From NCBI GenBank assembly GCA_030704615.1, contig CM060732.1, forward strand, positions 39,537,053 through 39,601,052: a stretch of DNA of 64,000 nt. Reading direction: 5' to 3'. The first letter of the stretch is position 1. Each line of letters starts with the position of its first letter. The position numbers and the translations under genes are program-made. Of this stretch, positions 1 through 9,812 are shown in pieces. Under the pieces are notes generated by a model. It was not told where the DNA came from, ran no database searches, and worked only from the letters and a program-made list of their open reading frames with translations. This stretch comes from Takakia lepidozioides. Lineage: Eukaryota > Streptophyta > Takakiopsida > Takakiales > Takakiaceae.

Positions 1-223
1 TAATGGTCAGAGTTATATATGGGATCATACATGATTGTACTGTACAGCTGTGTGGGATTATTTCCAGACATTTTGAGGTAGTACCCATCAATGAGGCTAT
101 GCGAGGTATAGTTTAGTCCTCCTTGCCTAGAGAAAGCCTGTGTCGTGCGCATACGTATCGCTACACAACTACATCGCTGTCCAAACCACACCACACATAT
201 ATGCACAATAAAGTAGTCTGCCA
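1..223 (-). mobile_element. Partial LTR of the minus-strand PHD-type Ty3 element
   Basis: Read on the minus strand the LTR begins with TGGCAGACTAC at 223, directly after a polypurine tract, and runs out of the window at 1. Its first 83 bp (223-141) recur almost identically at 23491-23573 on the plus strand, which supports an LTR boundary at 223. The outer end and any target-site duplication lie outside the window. Confidence 0.7.
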
Positions 224-241
224 TAATCGCCCCCCTAGCTG
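224..241 (-). other. Polypurine tract of the minus-strand Ty3 element
   Basis: On the minus strand AGCTAGGGGGGCGATTA lies immediately before the LTR start. This is the expected place and composition for the plus-strand DNA primer of an LTR retrotransposon. It lies just beyond the last in-frame stop of the polyprotein (256-258). Confidence 0.6.
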
Positions 242-255
242 GTGGATAGGTCCCT

Positions 256-3200
256 CTAACTCCAGATAGCTACAAGATGTAATAGCCACAGCCGTACTAA
301 GTCCTCTATCACTGTCCCTATTGTACTCACTCCTATGGCTCTGAACTCTTCCCTGTCAGAGTTGTTCCTTCCTATTGACCAAGAGGCCGGGTACAAGAGT
401 AGCCCCATCGTTAGTCGCCGTCTTGCAATCTGTGAACTTGAGCCAGGACCTCGTGTATTCAAGGTCTCCTGTAGCTGGGCCTTGCGTTGCTTGTTAGCCT
501 TCCATGGTTGTATCCACTCCCACTATCCAATGTAATGTGGACATAACCAATCCCCATCTGGAACCATCTCAAGAGGTGGAGTCAAGCATCCCATATGCCA
601 ACCTCTAGAGCATCGATCACACACCAGCATGGTGGCTGCCCCTCTAGCAGACCCACACAACATACACCTCAAACTTGCGGATACCACTGCCAGGTTTGGG
701 TCAATCCTGCCATCGACATTCGGAAGGTGACATGGCGCACAATTACGCACATGGTCCTTCCAAGTTATGCCATCCCGACCCTCCAAGACCAAGACGCCTG
801 AGGGCAAGACCTCTCGAACCCTCAAAATAACACGTCCTGCAGTCACATCCAAGGTCGTAGGAGCAGTCTACTGCAGATAGACATAGTCACCAGGGTTGAA
901 TCTCCGAACCCCAGGACGATAGCCCCCACCACGTATGGTAGCATACCTCAACGTATCACGGTGTTGTGCAATGGCAAGGTTCTCGAAAGCCATGGGCATG
1001 ACTTTCTTGAACAACTCTGCACGCTGCTCACATGCACGTGCCCACACGTCCGGATCGTCAAGGTTAAGAATTGTAGCAGCTTCTCTGCGAATGGATGTAG
1101 GCAAATCCGGCTCTCGGCCGAAGAGAAGAAAGTATGGTGAGAAGGAGGCAAGTGATGCTTGCTTGCTGAACCTGTAGCCCATGGCTAACCAGGGTAACTG
1201 AAGGTCCCAATCTCCTAGGTGTCCCTTCTGCAAGCCATACTTGCGCAAACCCCTCTTTACTGTCTGAACAACTCTCTCTGTCAAGCCATCGGCCTCAGGA
1301 TGATCCCGAGAAATGGTGCGGTGGTCTATCAAGGCCTTGTCACACAAAGCCTGAAACTCCCCCAAGAACTCTCTCCCTTGGTCCGTGAGTACCTCAGCTG
1401 GAGCACCGAATCGGCTAAGCACACAATCCAAGAATGCATACGCAGCTCCCTCACTAGCCTTATCAGGCAATGGAACCAACTCAATCCACTTGGAGAAGTG
1501 CTCCACCATCACCAACACGTACTTATTGTGGCGCATGGTCAGTGGCAACGGCCCTGCGAAGTCAAGACTCCACATGTAGCCCAATCCCATGATCGGAAGA
1601 GGGTGCAATTGTGGAGTAGGGGCGTTGAATGAAGCACGCACCCTGTCACACACCATGCACCTAGCCACAAATTGTTGCACCTCTGTGTGCATACCACGCC
1701 ACCAATATTGCCCCTGCAGTAGACTATGAGTGCGTCGCACCCCAAAATGCCCCAACTCCTCATGGGCATGCCGCACTAACCGTGCCCGCTGTGTTGGGTG
1801 AGGCACAATCCTCACTTGACCATCCTCCCACATTCGGAGCAGGTGCATCCCCTCCCACTTGAACCTCTTGGCTTGTTGTAGGATCCGATCCCTCTCCTTG
1901 GCAGTCACAGTGGCTGCAGTGTCTCCAGTGCGGAGGTAGTCCAACACAACTGAATCCTCATGTATATCTTTGGCGCCACCTTGCTCATTGCTGGCCTCAG
2001 GGTCCTCAGACACTTGATCTACAGTCATCCCTGTTGCAGGTCCAACCTGGCCTTCCGCTGCCAAGATACACAGAAATGCAGATGCATGCCATCCGGGCAC
2101 CATCTCCTCGTCCGTCTCACCATGCCACCGAGCTCCAGTGTCATCCTGTTGGCTCGTGCATGGATTGCGACTCAACCCATCTGCATTGCAATTGACCAAA
2201 CCCGGTCGATGCACCACCTGAAAGTCATACTCTTGAAGGATGAGTGCCCATCGTGCAAGCTTCCCCGTAAGCTTGTCTGACTCCATCAACCACTTGAGTG
2301 GTTGGTGATCCATGACAAGGGTGAAGAGATTGCCATATAGATAGCACCTGAAGTGTGCCACGGCCCACACTGCAGCTAAGCATTCTCCCTCATATGAGCT
2401 ATACTTAGACTCTGCAACGTTGTTCGAGCGGCTAGCATAAGCCACTACGAACTCTCTTCCCTCATCATCCACCTGTGTGAGCACCGCTCCAAGCCCTAGC
2501 ATGCTCTAATCTGTGTGCAGCTGAAAAGGACGCCCCCTGATAGATCGTCTCAAGATGGGCACCGAGGTCAACCTCGCCTTGAGTTCTTGAAATGCTTGTT
2601 CTTGCTCATCTTCCCACTGCCACTCCTGGTCCACCTTGGTCAGCTTGGTTAGAGCCTTTGCAATGGCACTAAATCCCTTAACAAACCGTCTATAATAGTC
2701 TGTTAATCCCATGAAAGCTCGAACTCGGCTCACATCCGTGGGGCGTGGAACCTGTGCAATGGACTCTGTCTTAGTCTGCTGTACCCCCAATCCTCCAGGA
2801 TATATCATGTGACCCAGATACTCAATCTGGTTGTGGAAAAACTTGCACTTTCCCGGATATAACTTCAATCCGTGCGCCCTCAAGCGCTCAAATACCCCCT
2901 GAAGGTGTCTCTCATGCTCCTCCACCGTAGCACTAAAGATGATGATGTCATCTATGTAGCACCGAGCAAACTCCACCCTTGCTAGAATCCTGTCCATGAC
3001 TCTCTGAAACTCTGCCGAAGCGTTCTTAAGCCCAAATGGTAAGAACCGCCACAGGTATAGGCAATCCTTCCCATGCTCATTGATCCCCCAGAATGCCGTC
3101 TTTTGCTTATCCGCCTCCTTGATCGGCAACTGGTGATATCCGGATCGTAAATCCAACGTGCTAAAGACCTTGGCATGCCCAATGGCATCAAAGATCTCCT

Positions 3201-3620
3201 CTGGTGTCGGCATGGCATACCTATCGGACTTGGTCTGACGATTTACAAGCCGGTAATCACCGCACATACGTCTCTCCGTCCAATTGCCATAGACATCCTT
3301 CTTGGCTGGCATCACTGTGGCTGAAGCATACTCTCCCCCAGATAGCTCCACCAAACCAGCCTCCCAAAGGTCCTGAGTTCTCATCTGAATCAAGGACCTC
3401 TCCATGTCACTGTATCTATAGGGTCTCTGAAAGATTGGCGTGTCAGTAGCCAATTCAATGCGAATCTCTTGACCCTTCAGTGCTCCTAAGTCCTTCAAAC
3501 TGAAGGCAAAGCAATTCCTGTAAGCCCTCAGGAACCACCGTATACGTCGTCTCTCTCCTCCGGTGACAATGGGTCCAATGTCAGGCTCCCAATTGTTCTC
3601 CGTAACTGTAACCTTCGGGA
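256..3620 (-). pseudogene. Ty3/gypsy polyprotein: RT-RNase H-integrase-PHD finger, broken by three TAG codons
   Basis: One reading frame runs from about 3620 down to 256, interrupted only by TAG at 2506-2508, 868-870 and 523-525. Domains in order are: a lead-in to RT; reverse transcriptase with the YIDD active site (about 3470-2700); RNase H with a TD-x-S start, a catalytic Glu (EGECLAA) and Asp (VMDHQP); integrase with an H-H-C-C zinc finger (HEELGH, CMVCDR); and an integrase core with all three acidic residues (LDFAGP, TDQGREF, ADGLTER). After a short linker come a PHD finger (532-666) and a basic tail (522-259). Retroelements usually carry a chromodomain or nothing at this end, so the PHD finger is unusual. 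The first TAG replaces a residue in the RNase H active-site motif. Gag and protease are not seen here; the frame is lost where an oppositely oriented methyltransferase frame begins. Stops make this copy non-autonomous. Confidence 0.85.
532..666 (-). other. PHD-finger domain at the end of the Ty3 polyprotein
   Basis: The motif is C-x2-C, then VCDRC (C-x2-C), then WHMGC (H-x2-C), then DWLCP, with the spacing and the GWHM/TPPL/GDW signature of histone-reading PHD fingers. The last zinc ligand is Tyr (CPHY where CPxC is normal), which a single G-to-A change would explain. PHD fingers of this type bind histone H3 tails. By inference it could guide integration to chromatin, as the chromodomain does in chromoviruses. 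Confidence 0.8.
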
Positions 3621-4140
3621 TGGTGGACCTGGCCTCCTGTGGGATGCTCAGTTGCAGCAGTTAGTGGAGCCTAATGCCGACGAGCGAGAGCGGGCTATGG
3701 GGTTTTCCACTGGGACCACGGCGGTGCCTTCTCTTTCTGAGGCATCACGTCGTTAGGTGTTGGGGCAAGCAATGGATCTCAATTGCTTGACCTGGATTAT
3801 CATCTTGGCTATGGTTGAGCAACGTAGAGTGTGGAGTGCACTTCCCTTGACGGTCTCTCTGCCTACCGAGACGGTACAGGCAGCGAGTGGGGGCGAGCCG
3901 GTGAGGACCACGGGGTGTAAACATCCATGGCACACGTGGGAGGTGCTCGAGGTTCAGAGGGAGTTGGCAGCCAAGGCAGCTGTGATGGATGAGGTTGGGG
4001 ATTCTTCTCGGGTTGATGAGGTCCTCAAGGATGAGATGATGGGGCAGGATGAGGCCTTGTCATTGACTGAGCAGGCAGGGAGTACTGCTCAAGAGGTTGC
4101 GGCATAGCAACCACGGGACGCGTCCTCTACCTCTAAGCCC
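3601..4140 (+). pseudogene. C-terminal end of a C5 cytosine methyltransferase plus linker, retroelement-associated
   Basis: The plus frame open from about 3601 contains LLWDAQLQQLVEP, then ADERERAMGF, then an SEASRR-stop-VLGQAMDLN stretch. This resembles the end of DNMT3-like C5 methyltransferases, where a GF motif is followed by the R-x-x-LG-x-(A/S)-x(D/S)V segment (motifs IX-X). An acidic linker with no recognised domain follows to about 4140. TAG codons interrupt at 3754-3756 and 4105-4107; both fit CAG changed to TAG. The frame meets the minus-strand polyprotein head-to-head near 3620 and is replaced near 4140-4150 by a chromovirus RT frame. It is taken as DNMT because the upstream part (DGG, LLWD) continues naturally from the sequence at which the other fragment (20783-21308) ends. 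No catalytic residues lie in this piece. Confidence 0.6.
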
Positions 4141-4145
4141 ACTGC

Positions 4146-6536
4146 AGGACAAGGTATGGTTCATATGAGTTCTTGGTGATGCCTTTTGGGCTCACTAATG
4201 CACCGGCGACCTTTAGCACGCTGATGAACAGCCTTTTTCAGGAGTGGTTGGATGACTTTGTGATCGTGTACATCGACGACATCTTGGTGTACTCAAAAAC
4301 AAAGGAGGAGCACCTGGAGCACCTCAAAAGGGTGTTCCAAAAATTGCGGGAAGGGAAGCTGTACGCCAAAGCTTCAAAATGCGAATTCGGGGTCACGAAA
4401 GTGGAGTTCTTGGGGCATGTGATTACGCAGGAGGGGATCAAAATGGATGACAGAAAGGTGAGGGCGATCTTGGACTGGGAGCCTCCGACTTCGGTCCCGG
4501 GAGTGCGATCCTTCCTAGGACTCGCCTCCTATTACCGGAAGTATGTGAGAAATTTCGCCAAGATCGCGGGGCCATTGTCGGACCTTCTGTGTAAATCCAA
4601 AGTCTGGGTATGGAACACATTTTGTGGCCAAGCTTTTGCTGAATTGAAGCAGCGGATGGCGGAAGCTCCAGTCTTGAAAATCCCGGAGTTCGATTGTCCA
4701 TTTGAGATTCATACAGATGCGTCGGACTTCGCGATTGGGGGTGTACTTATGTAAGATGAACGTCCACTGGCTTACAAAAGTAAGAAACTGAATGAAGTGG
4801 AGCGACGGTGGCCGACGCACGAAAAAAAGATGAAGGCGGTGGTGCACTGTCTTGAGCTTTGGCGCCACTATGTTGGTTCCAACCCAGTGAAGGTGTTCAC
4901 GGACAATGTCACGGTGAAGTATTTTGCCACGCAGCCCAAGTTGTCCCCAAAACAACTTAGGTGGCAAGATACTTTGGCGGTGTTCGACGTGGATATCCAG
5001 TACAAACCGAGACGGGACAATGTGGAGGCCGATGCTTTAAGTAGAAAGCAACAGCTCTTGTTGGTGTACAAGGGCGAGACGGCCCTCCAAAGGAAGATCC
5101 GGAAGGCTTGCCGGAAGGATGAGCTGGCAAAGTCCGTGATGCAGGACTTGAGAATGGGGGTTAAATCGCAGTTCCACTTGCAAAATGGGTTGCTCCGGTA
5201 TAAGCAAAAGCGTCTCTACGTGCCGAAGGGAGGGATCAGAGATAGCCTCTTGAGAGAATGCCATGATAGCCCGCTTGAGGGCCATGGCGGAGCCAAGCGC
5301 ACTGCGGCACTCCTGAAGAAAAAGTATTTCTGGCCCAAACTGAGGGAGGAGGCAGAGGAGTATGTCAAGACATGCACCACATGCCAACAAAACCGGAGCG
5401 AGTACAAAAAGTAAGCGGGGCTGTTACAACCCTTGCCGATTCCAGAGGGGACTTGGGAAAGCGTCTCGATGGATTTCATGACTGCTATGCCGCTGTCAAA
5501 AGGATTCGATGCAATCATGGTGGTGGTGGATAGGTTCAGTAAAATGGGCCATTTCATCCCCACCAAGGAGACGGCAACGGCGCAGGAGACAGGGCGACTT
5601 TACTTCGCCCACGTCTTAAAGCATCATGGAGTCCCGAAGGATATTGTCTCGGATCGCGATCCAAAGTTTACGAGTAAATTTTGGAGGACACTTTGGAAGA
5701 AGATGGGGACGAGGCTGAAGATGAGCACCGCCTTCCGACCTACAACGGACGGCCAAACGAAAAGAGTGAATTCCGTAGTGAAGCAATTCTTGCGGAATTA
5801 CGTGTCGGCAGACCAATCAGACTGGATGGAACACTTAGACGCGGCAGAATTCTGTTATAATAACACAGAACACTCCGCAACGGGAGTTTTCCCTTTCGTA
5901 TTGGTCTATGGAAAAGCACCTCTGGTGCCGACAAGTTGGGCCGCCCAGGACGTTGAGGAACCAGCAGTAGCGGCGGTACTGGAAGAACGCGAGCGTTTGT
6001 TGAAGCTCGCAAAGTACAATATTGCCAAAGCTAGGAAACGGTATAAATGGCAGGCAAATCGGAAGCGGAGGGAAGTGAAGTTTGAGGCAAGCACAAAGGT
6101 CTGGTTGAACATCAAGAATTTCCGACTGCCTCCGGAAGTGAGTCAGAAGTTCGTACCTCCGTATGTGGGACCCTTTCGCATTCGGAAGGTTATGAATGAG
6201 GATGTGTATGAATTGGAGCTGCCGGCAAACAGCAAGGTGCACCCAGTATTCCATGTCTCCCTTTTGAAACCTTACTTCAAAGATGAAGCGCGTCCGAATC
6301 GGCATCAAGTGTTGCGTCCGCCACCTATGTTGTTGGATCATGAAAATGAACCTGAGTACGAGGTGGAGGCAATACTTAAGTCGAGGAGGTTCAGGAACCG
6401 AGAAACGGAGTATCTCGTGAAATGGAAGGGCTATCATCATGTGGAGGCATCTTGGGTGCGTGCCTCAGAAATGGGAAACGCATCTGAGGCGGTTGCAGCT
6501 TTCGAAGGGCGACCTCAAAAGCGGAAGAAGCGTTGA
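4146..6536 (+). pseudogene. Chromovirus (Ty3/gypsy) pol: RT-RNase H-integrase-chromodomain, two TAA stops
   Basis: One frame is open from about 4146 to 6536 except for TAA at 4752-4754 and 5412-5414; each fits a CAA-to-TAA change. The RT is 5'-truncated and starts at the RTRYG[10 protein letters not shown] region, keeping [10 protein letters not shown]. RNase H starts at [11 protein letters not shown]. The integrase zinc finger (HDSPLEGHGG, CTTCQQN) and core Asp residues (SMDFMTA, SDRDPKF) are present, but the third acidic residue is Lys (TDGQTK instead of TDGQTE). A chromodomain closes the protein (YEVEAILKSRR, YLVKWKGY, ASWV), followed by a basic end at 6536. Gag, protease and the first half of RT are absent. 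The integrase change and stops make it inactive. Confidence 0.9.
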
Positions 6537-6557
6537 TGGGGACATCAACCTTGGAGC

Positions 6558-6570
6558 GTGGGGGAGGAAA
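6558..6570 (+). other. Polypurine tract of the chromovirus
   Basis: GTGGGGGAGGAAA lies about 20 bp after the polyprotein stop and directly before TGCATGC, a plausible LTR start. This position and composition match the plus-strand primer of LTR retrotransposons. Confidence 0.65.
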
Positions 6571-7416
6571 TGCATGCTTAGCCCGGTTTAGCTAGCTCAG
6601 GAATCCGATTGCAAAAACTTGTATTGTACAAAAATTTGTTATAAAGGAAATGGGTTCCAAATATTGTGCGTCCTATTGTGTTTGGAATGGTGATGCATGG
6701 TGTGGTTGGCTAGTGTATAGAATGCATGCTAGCTTACAAAAGTGGGAGAGGTAAATTGGGTTAATCGTGTGTTTGCGCAGTGCCGAAATCGGGTGACTCC
6801 CATCCAAGGGGCAAGGAAACTTGCGCCTTTCTTTGGGAATTCACGTGCTAGTGCGCACCTGGCGCGTGCGCGTACTATAACTGCGCTACCGAGGGGGTTG
6901 CCTTGTAGTGCGGGCTAACGCGGAAGCTACGTGCTTCCGTTCACGTACTATAATCGTGTAGCCTCGAGACGAAGTCGTAGTGCGGCTTCGGCGTGTTCCC
7001 GTACCTCAAGCCAGCATTCCAAGGCGGACCCAATTGTAGGTTATCTTCCTAGTCAAAGAGGGTTCCAGGTGAACCCTTGCTCAAGGTGATGCCAAAAGCG
7101 GCATCATGAGCGATCGCAAGCAATGTTGTTGCAGTAAGACGATTCGATCCTCGGGGAGGATCGTTCCTTGGCCTTGAAGTAGGCCAAGAAGAGTGCACTG
7201 GGAGGAGCTGGAGAGGCTCCACCCTTGGCCGGGACTTGGAGGAAGTCGGCCAAACTAGCTAGTGGAGAGTAGAGTCAAGTGTGGGGTTTGGTTCTTTGCC
7301 ATGGGACGCCATGGTACAGAAACAAACTCCTTGATGTGGAACGCCACAACTTGGATGTTCGTTTCTACAAAATGGACAAGTCGATGAGGACATCGACTCC
7401 CTGTTGGTAGGGGTGT

Positions 7417-7622
7417 GTGTCGCGGCCCTTTGCCTTGAGGGCAGGGGGTCGGGACACATGAGGGGCTGCCCCTGTGGTGGGGGCAGCGGCAGCGATGGGT
7501 ATGGGGGGCTGAAGCACCCTTGAGTGCCCAAGGCACTCAAGGAGGCGGAGGCGCTCACTAGGTGGAGCCCCGCACACCGGGTTGCGGTGGGGGTGGCTCC
7601 ACAAGGGGTGGTGGTAGCTTAG
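7417..7622 (+). repeat. Left arm of a ~205-bp inverted repeat
   Basis: This stretch (TGTCGCGGCCCTTTGCC to GGGGTGGTGGTAGCTTA) recurs in reverse complement at 9582-9811 with small differences and an expanded C-run. The two arms enclose the LTR end and a truncated LINE, so a transcript could fold back. Confidence 0.85.
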
Positions 7623-7836
7623 CGGGACTTAGTGGGGGTGGCATAGGACTCACCATGGGGGCGGAGACCTCGTGGTGGGAGTCGTGGGGAGTCTTGGGAC
7701 TCATCACGGTCCATAGGGGCCGTGGTGAGCGGGCCAAGACTCACCGCGACTCATCACCGGGAGTCGAGGGTTTTCGTGGTGGTTCGCCATAAAATGGCAT
7801 GGCTGGTTGTGGAACCCCCGCGGACAGCTACAGAAG

Positions 7837-7842
7837 TATATA
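7837..7842 (+). promoter_or_regulatory. TATA box candidate in the presumed LTR
   Basis: TATATA in the context GAAGTATATAGAGGG precedes a GC-balanced stretch that could hold the retroelement transcript start. It is supported only by sequence and position. Confidence 0.35.
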
Positions 7843-8016
7843 GAGGGAGTAGTAACCCCGAGAACGGTGCAAGCCCGTTGGTGACCAAAAACTAGTGAGT
7901 AAGCGAGCGAGCCGGAAAGCGACCAAAGAGTGGGGAGCTGTTCCGGACTGCCATCTACGAAAGGGAATTCTCCTAGTCCCAATTAGGTGGAGGGTTTAGA
8001 GGGAAGCGAAGGGGGG

Positions 8017-8277
8017 GACCGTTATGTCCCGGTGAGCAGCCGAAGCTCCAAGTTGGCCCGGGCGGCCAGGTTGGGAGTCAGGCGCGCGCATCAAAGCGAG
8101 TAACTATGACTTGAAGGGGAGCTTACCGAAGTGAGGTGCGTGACAGGGACCGTTATGTTCCGTTGAGCAGCCGAAGCTCCGAGTTGGCCCGGCGGCCAGG
8201 TTGGGAGTTAGGCGCGCGCATCAAAGCGAGTAACTATGACTTGAAGGGGAACTTACCGAAATGAGATGCGCGACACG
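8017..8277. repeat. Two-copy tandem repeat, unit about 131 bp
   Basis: Copy one (8017-8147) and copy two (8148-8277) share GACCGTTATGT, GAGCAGCCGAAGCTCC, the GGCGGCCAGGTTGGGAGT block and CATCAAAGCGAGTAACTATG, with about ten differences. It lies inside the presumed LTR and is probably an internal LTR duplication. Confidence 0.85.
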
Positions 8278-8379
8278 GGGAGTGGAGATGGACGGATAAG
8301 AAAAAGACCCCTTTCTTTGCGTACTCTGTGAAAAAAAAATACTCTCTCCTAAACCCCTCCCGCTCGTTTGAATTCAAGT

Positions 8380-9564
8380 GAAATGCAAAATGGAACATCC
8401 CGCTGCTAGACCGCCTAGGATGGGACAAAATCTGGAGAGACATCTGGAGAAAAGACAGACCAGCCAGGCTATCCGGTTTTGTATGGAAAATCGCGCATAG
8501 AATTCTTCCAGTCAAAGAACGCACCCACGAAGACAACCCTAACTGCTCTCTGTGCGGTTCTTCTCCCGAATCCATTGAACACTGCCTGATGTTTTGCAGT
8601 GGTTGTTAGAGTCTGGCACTTGGTTCTTGGTTTCTACTCCCACTGGAATAGCTTCCTCTCCCCCCCCCCCCCCACCTTCTCTGTTGCTTCTAAATTTCAC
8701 CGTGGGTCAAGTGCAGACTATCTGCCCGGTTTGGGCTGCTCTTAGAGCGCTTACCTTGTGGAACTTATGGAAAACAAGATGTGCTTGGATTTATGAGGGA
8801 AAACCCCCCAGGGGCAGATTGGTATTATTCAATACTAACCAAGATCTGTTGACCGAGGGGCGGAAGACTTGGTTAATTGTCTGTGCAGCTGTTTCCAGAA
8901 CTTCGGAGCAACGAGGGAGGAAATTGCTTCAAGACTTTCATGACACCTGGGGCAAAAGTAGCATGCTCGGCGCCGGTTTTTCCAAATCTAAATTCACTTG
9001 GCAACATTCCATCCCCTCTCAATGGGAGGTCCCCTGGTGAAGGTGATGAGGGAGATTGCAACTGGCGCCATAAACGTGCAAGAGCCCCCAAATTCCGCGC
9101 GCAGCTATAGTTCTAGAAGTCTGGCATCTGCATTCGCCTCTGCGATGGTTCCGAGATGCTTCACCCTCAAAATCTACTTCCATCGTCCCCAGGCATCCCC
9201 TGCTTATTTCAAGTTTTTTTCAAGACTTAGCTCATTGTTTTTTCCTGACATTGTCTACTTCCCTTCAGTGAATCCTGCTTCTAATCCCCCCATCCCTAGC
9301 ACATCTCTCTCGGCCCCCCACACCACTCTCTCGACCCATCCTTCTCAAAGTCATCTCTTTGGGTTTCCTTGCTCCTTTCCCTTAGCATGTTCGTTTTGGT
9401 TCCGGGGAAGTTCCCCCTCAGTATGCCTCACGGCCCCCCTCCCCGGGTGGTTATTTTTTCCACCCCTGTGTAACTCCTTATTAATTTGATCATTGAACAG
9501 GGCTTCTGTCCCTTTCCTTGAGAAAAAAAAAAAAAAAAAAAAAGAAAAAAAAAGAAAAAAAAAA
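8380..9564 (+). pseudogene. 5'-truncated LINE: ORF2 C-terminal zinc-binding end, 3' UTR and poly(A)
   Basis: From about 8395 a decayed frame reads as the reverse-transcriptase zinc-binding domain of plant L1-type elements (FVWKIAHRILPV, then a CSLCGSSPESIEHCLMFC-type C-x2-C...H-x3-C motif). After frame changes it continues to a C-terminal block ending at 9040. A roughly 480-bp 3' UTR ends in an A-rich tail at 9523-9564. RT and endonuclease are missing, which is the usual result of incomplete reverse transcription. It is not the same copy as the minus LINE to its right. Confidence 0.8.
9523..9564 (+). repeat. Poly(A) tail of the truncated LINE
   Basis: An A-run with occasional G closes the LINE 3' UTR. 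It abuts the right arm of the inverted repeat, so the arm lies directly at the LINE insertion junction. Confidence 0.85.
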
Positions 9565-9581
9565 TTAAAACCCTAAGCTAC

Positions 9582-9811
9582 CACCACCCCTTGTGGAGCC
9601 ACCCCCACGCAACCCGGTGTGCGGGGCTCCACCTAGTGAGTGCCTCCGCCTCCTTGAGTGCCTTGGGCACTCAAGGGTGCTTCAGCCCCCCAGCCCCGCC
9701 CCCCCCCCCCCCCCCCCCCCCGCCGTACCTATTGTTGCACTGCCCCCACTACAGGGGCAGCCCCTCTGCGTCCCGACCCCCTGCCCTCAAGGCAAAGGGC
9801 CGCGACACCCC
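9582..9811 (-). repeat. Right arm of the inverted repeat
   Basis: Reverse complement of 7417-7622, with a poly-C run (about 9698-9721) where the left arm has mixed sequence. On its right side the minus-strand LINE frame begins abruptly, so this arm marks the truncation point of that LINE's 3' end. Confidence 0.85.
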
Positions 9812-9812
9812 G

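Larger units (their letters stand above)
6571..8280 (+). mobile_element. Presumed 3' LTR and flank of the chromovirus
   Basis: The region after the polypurine tract has no convincing genes. It begins with TG and contains a TATA-like site near 7837 about 1.27 kb in, consistent with a long U3. Without a second LTR copy the right edge cannot be fixed; 8280 is only the point where tandem-repeat sequence ends and LINE sequence follows. Short reading frames here look like chance frames in GC-rich DNA. Confidence 0.45.

Noticed and set aside
256-2508. TAG read as a sense codon or programmed readthrough in the Ty3 polyprotein
   Set aside because: Host genes here (IFT144, the F-box gene) end at TAG, so it is a normal stop. 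Three TAGs at unrelated places, one inside the RNase H motif, fit decay better than regulated readthrough.
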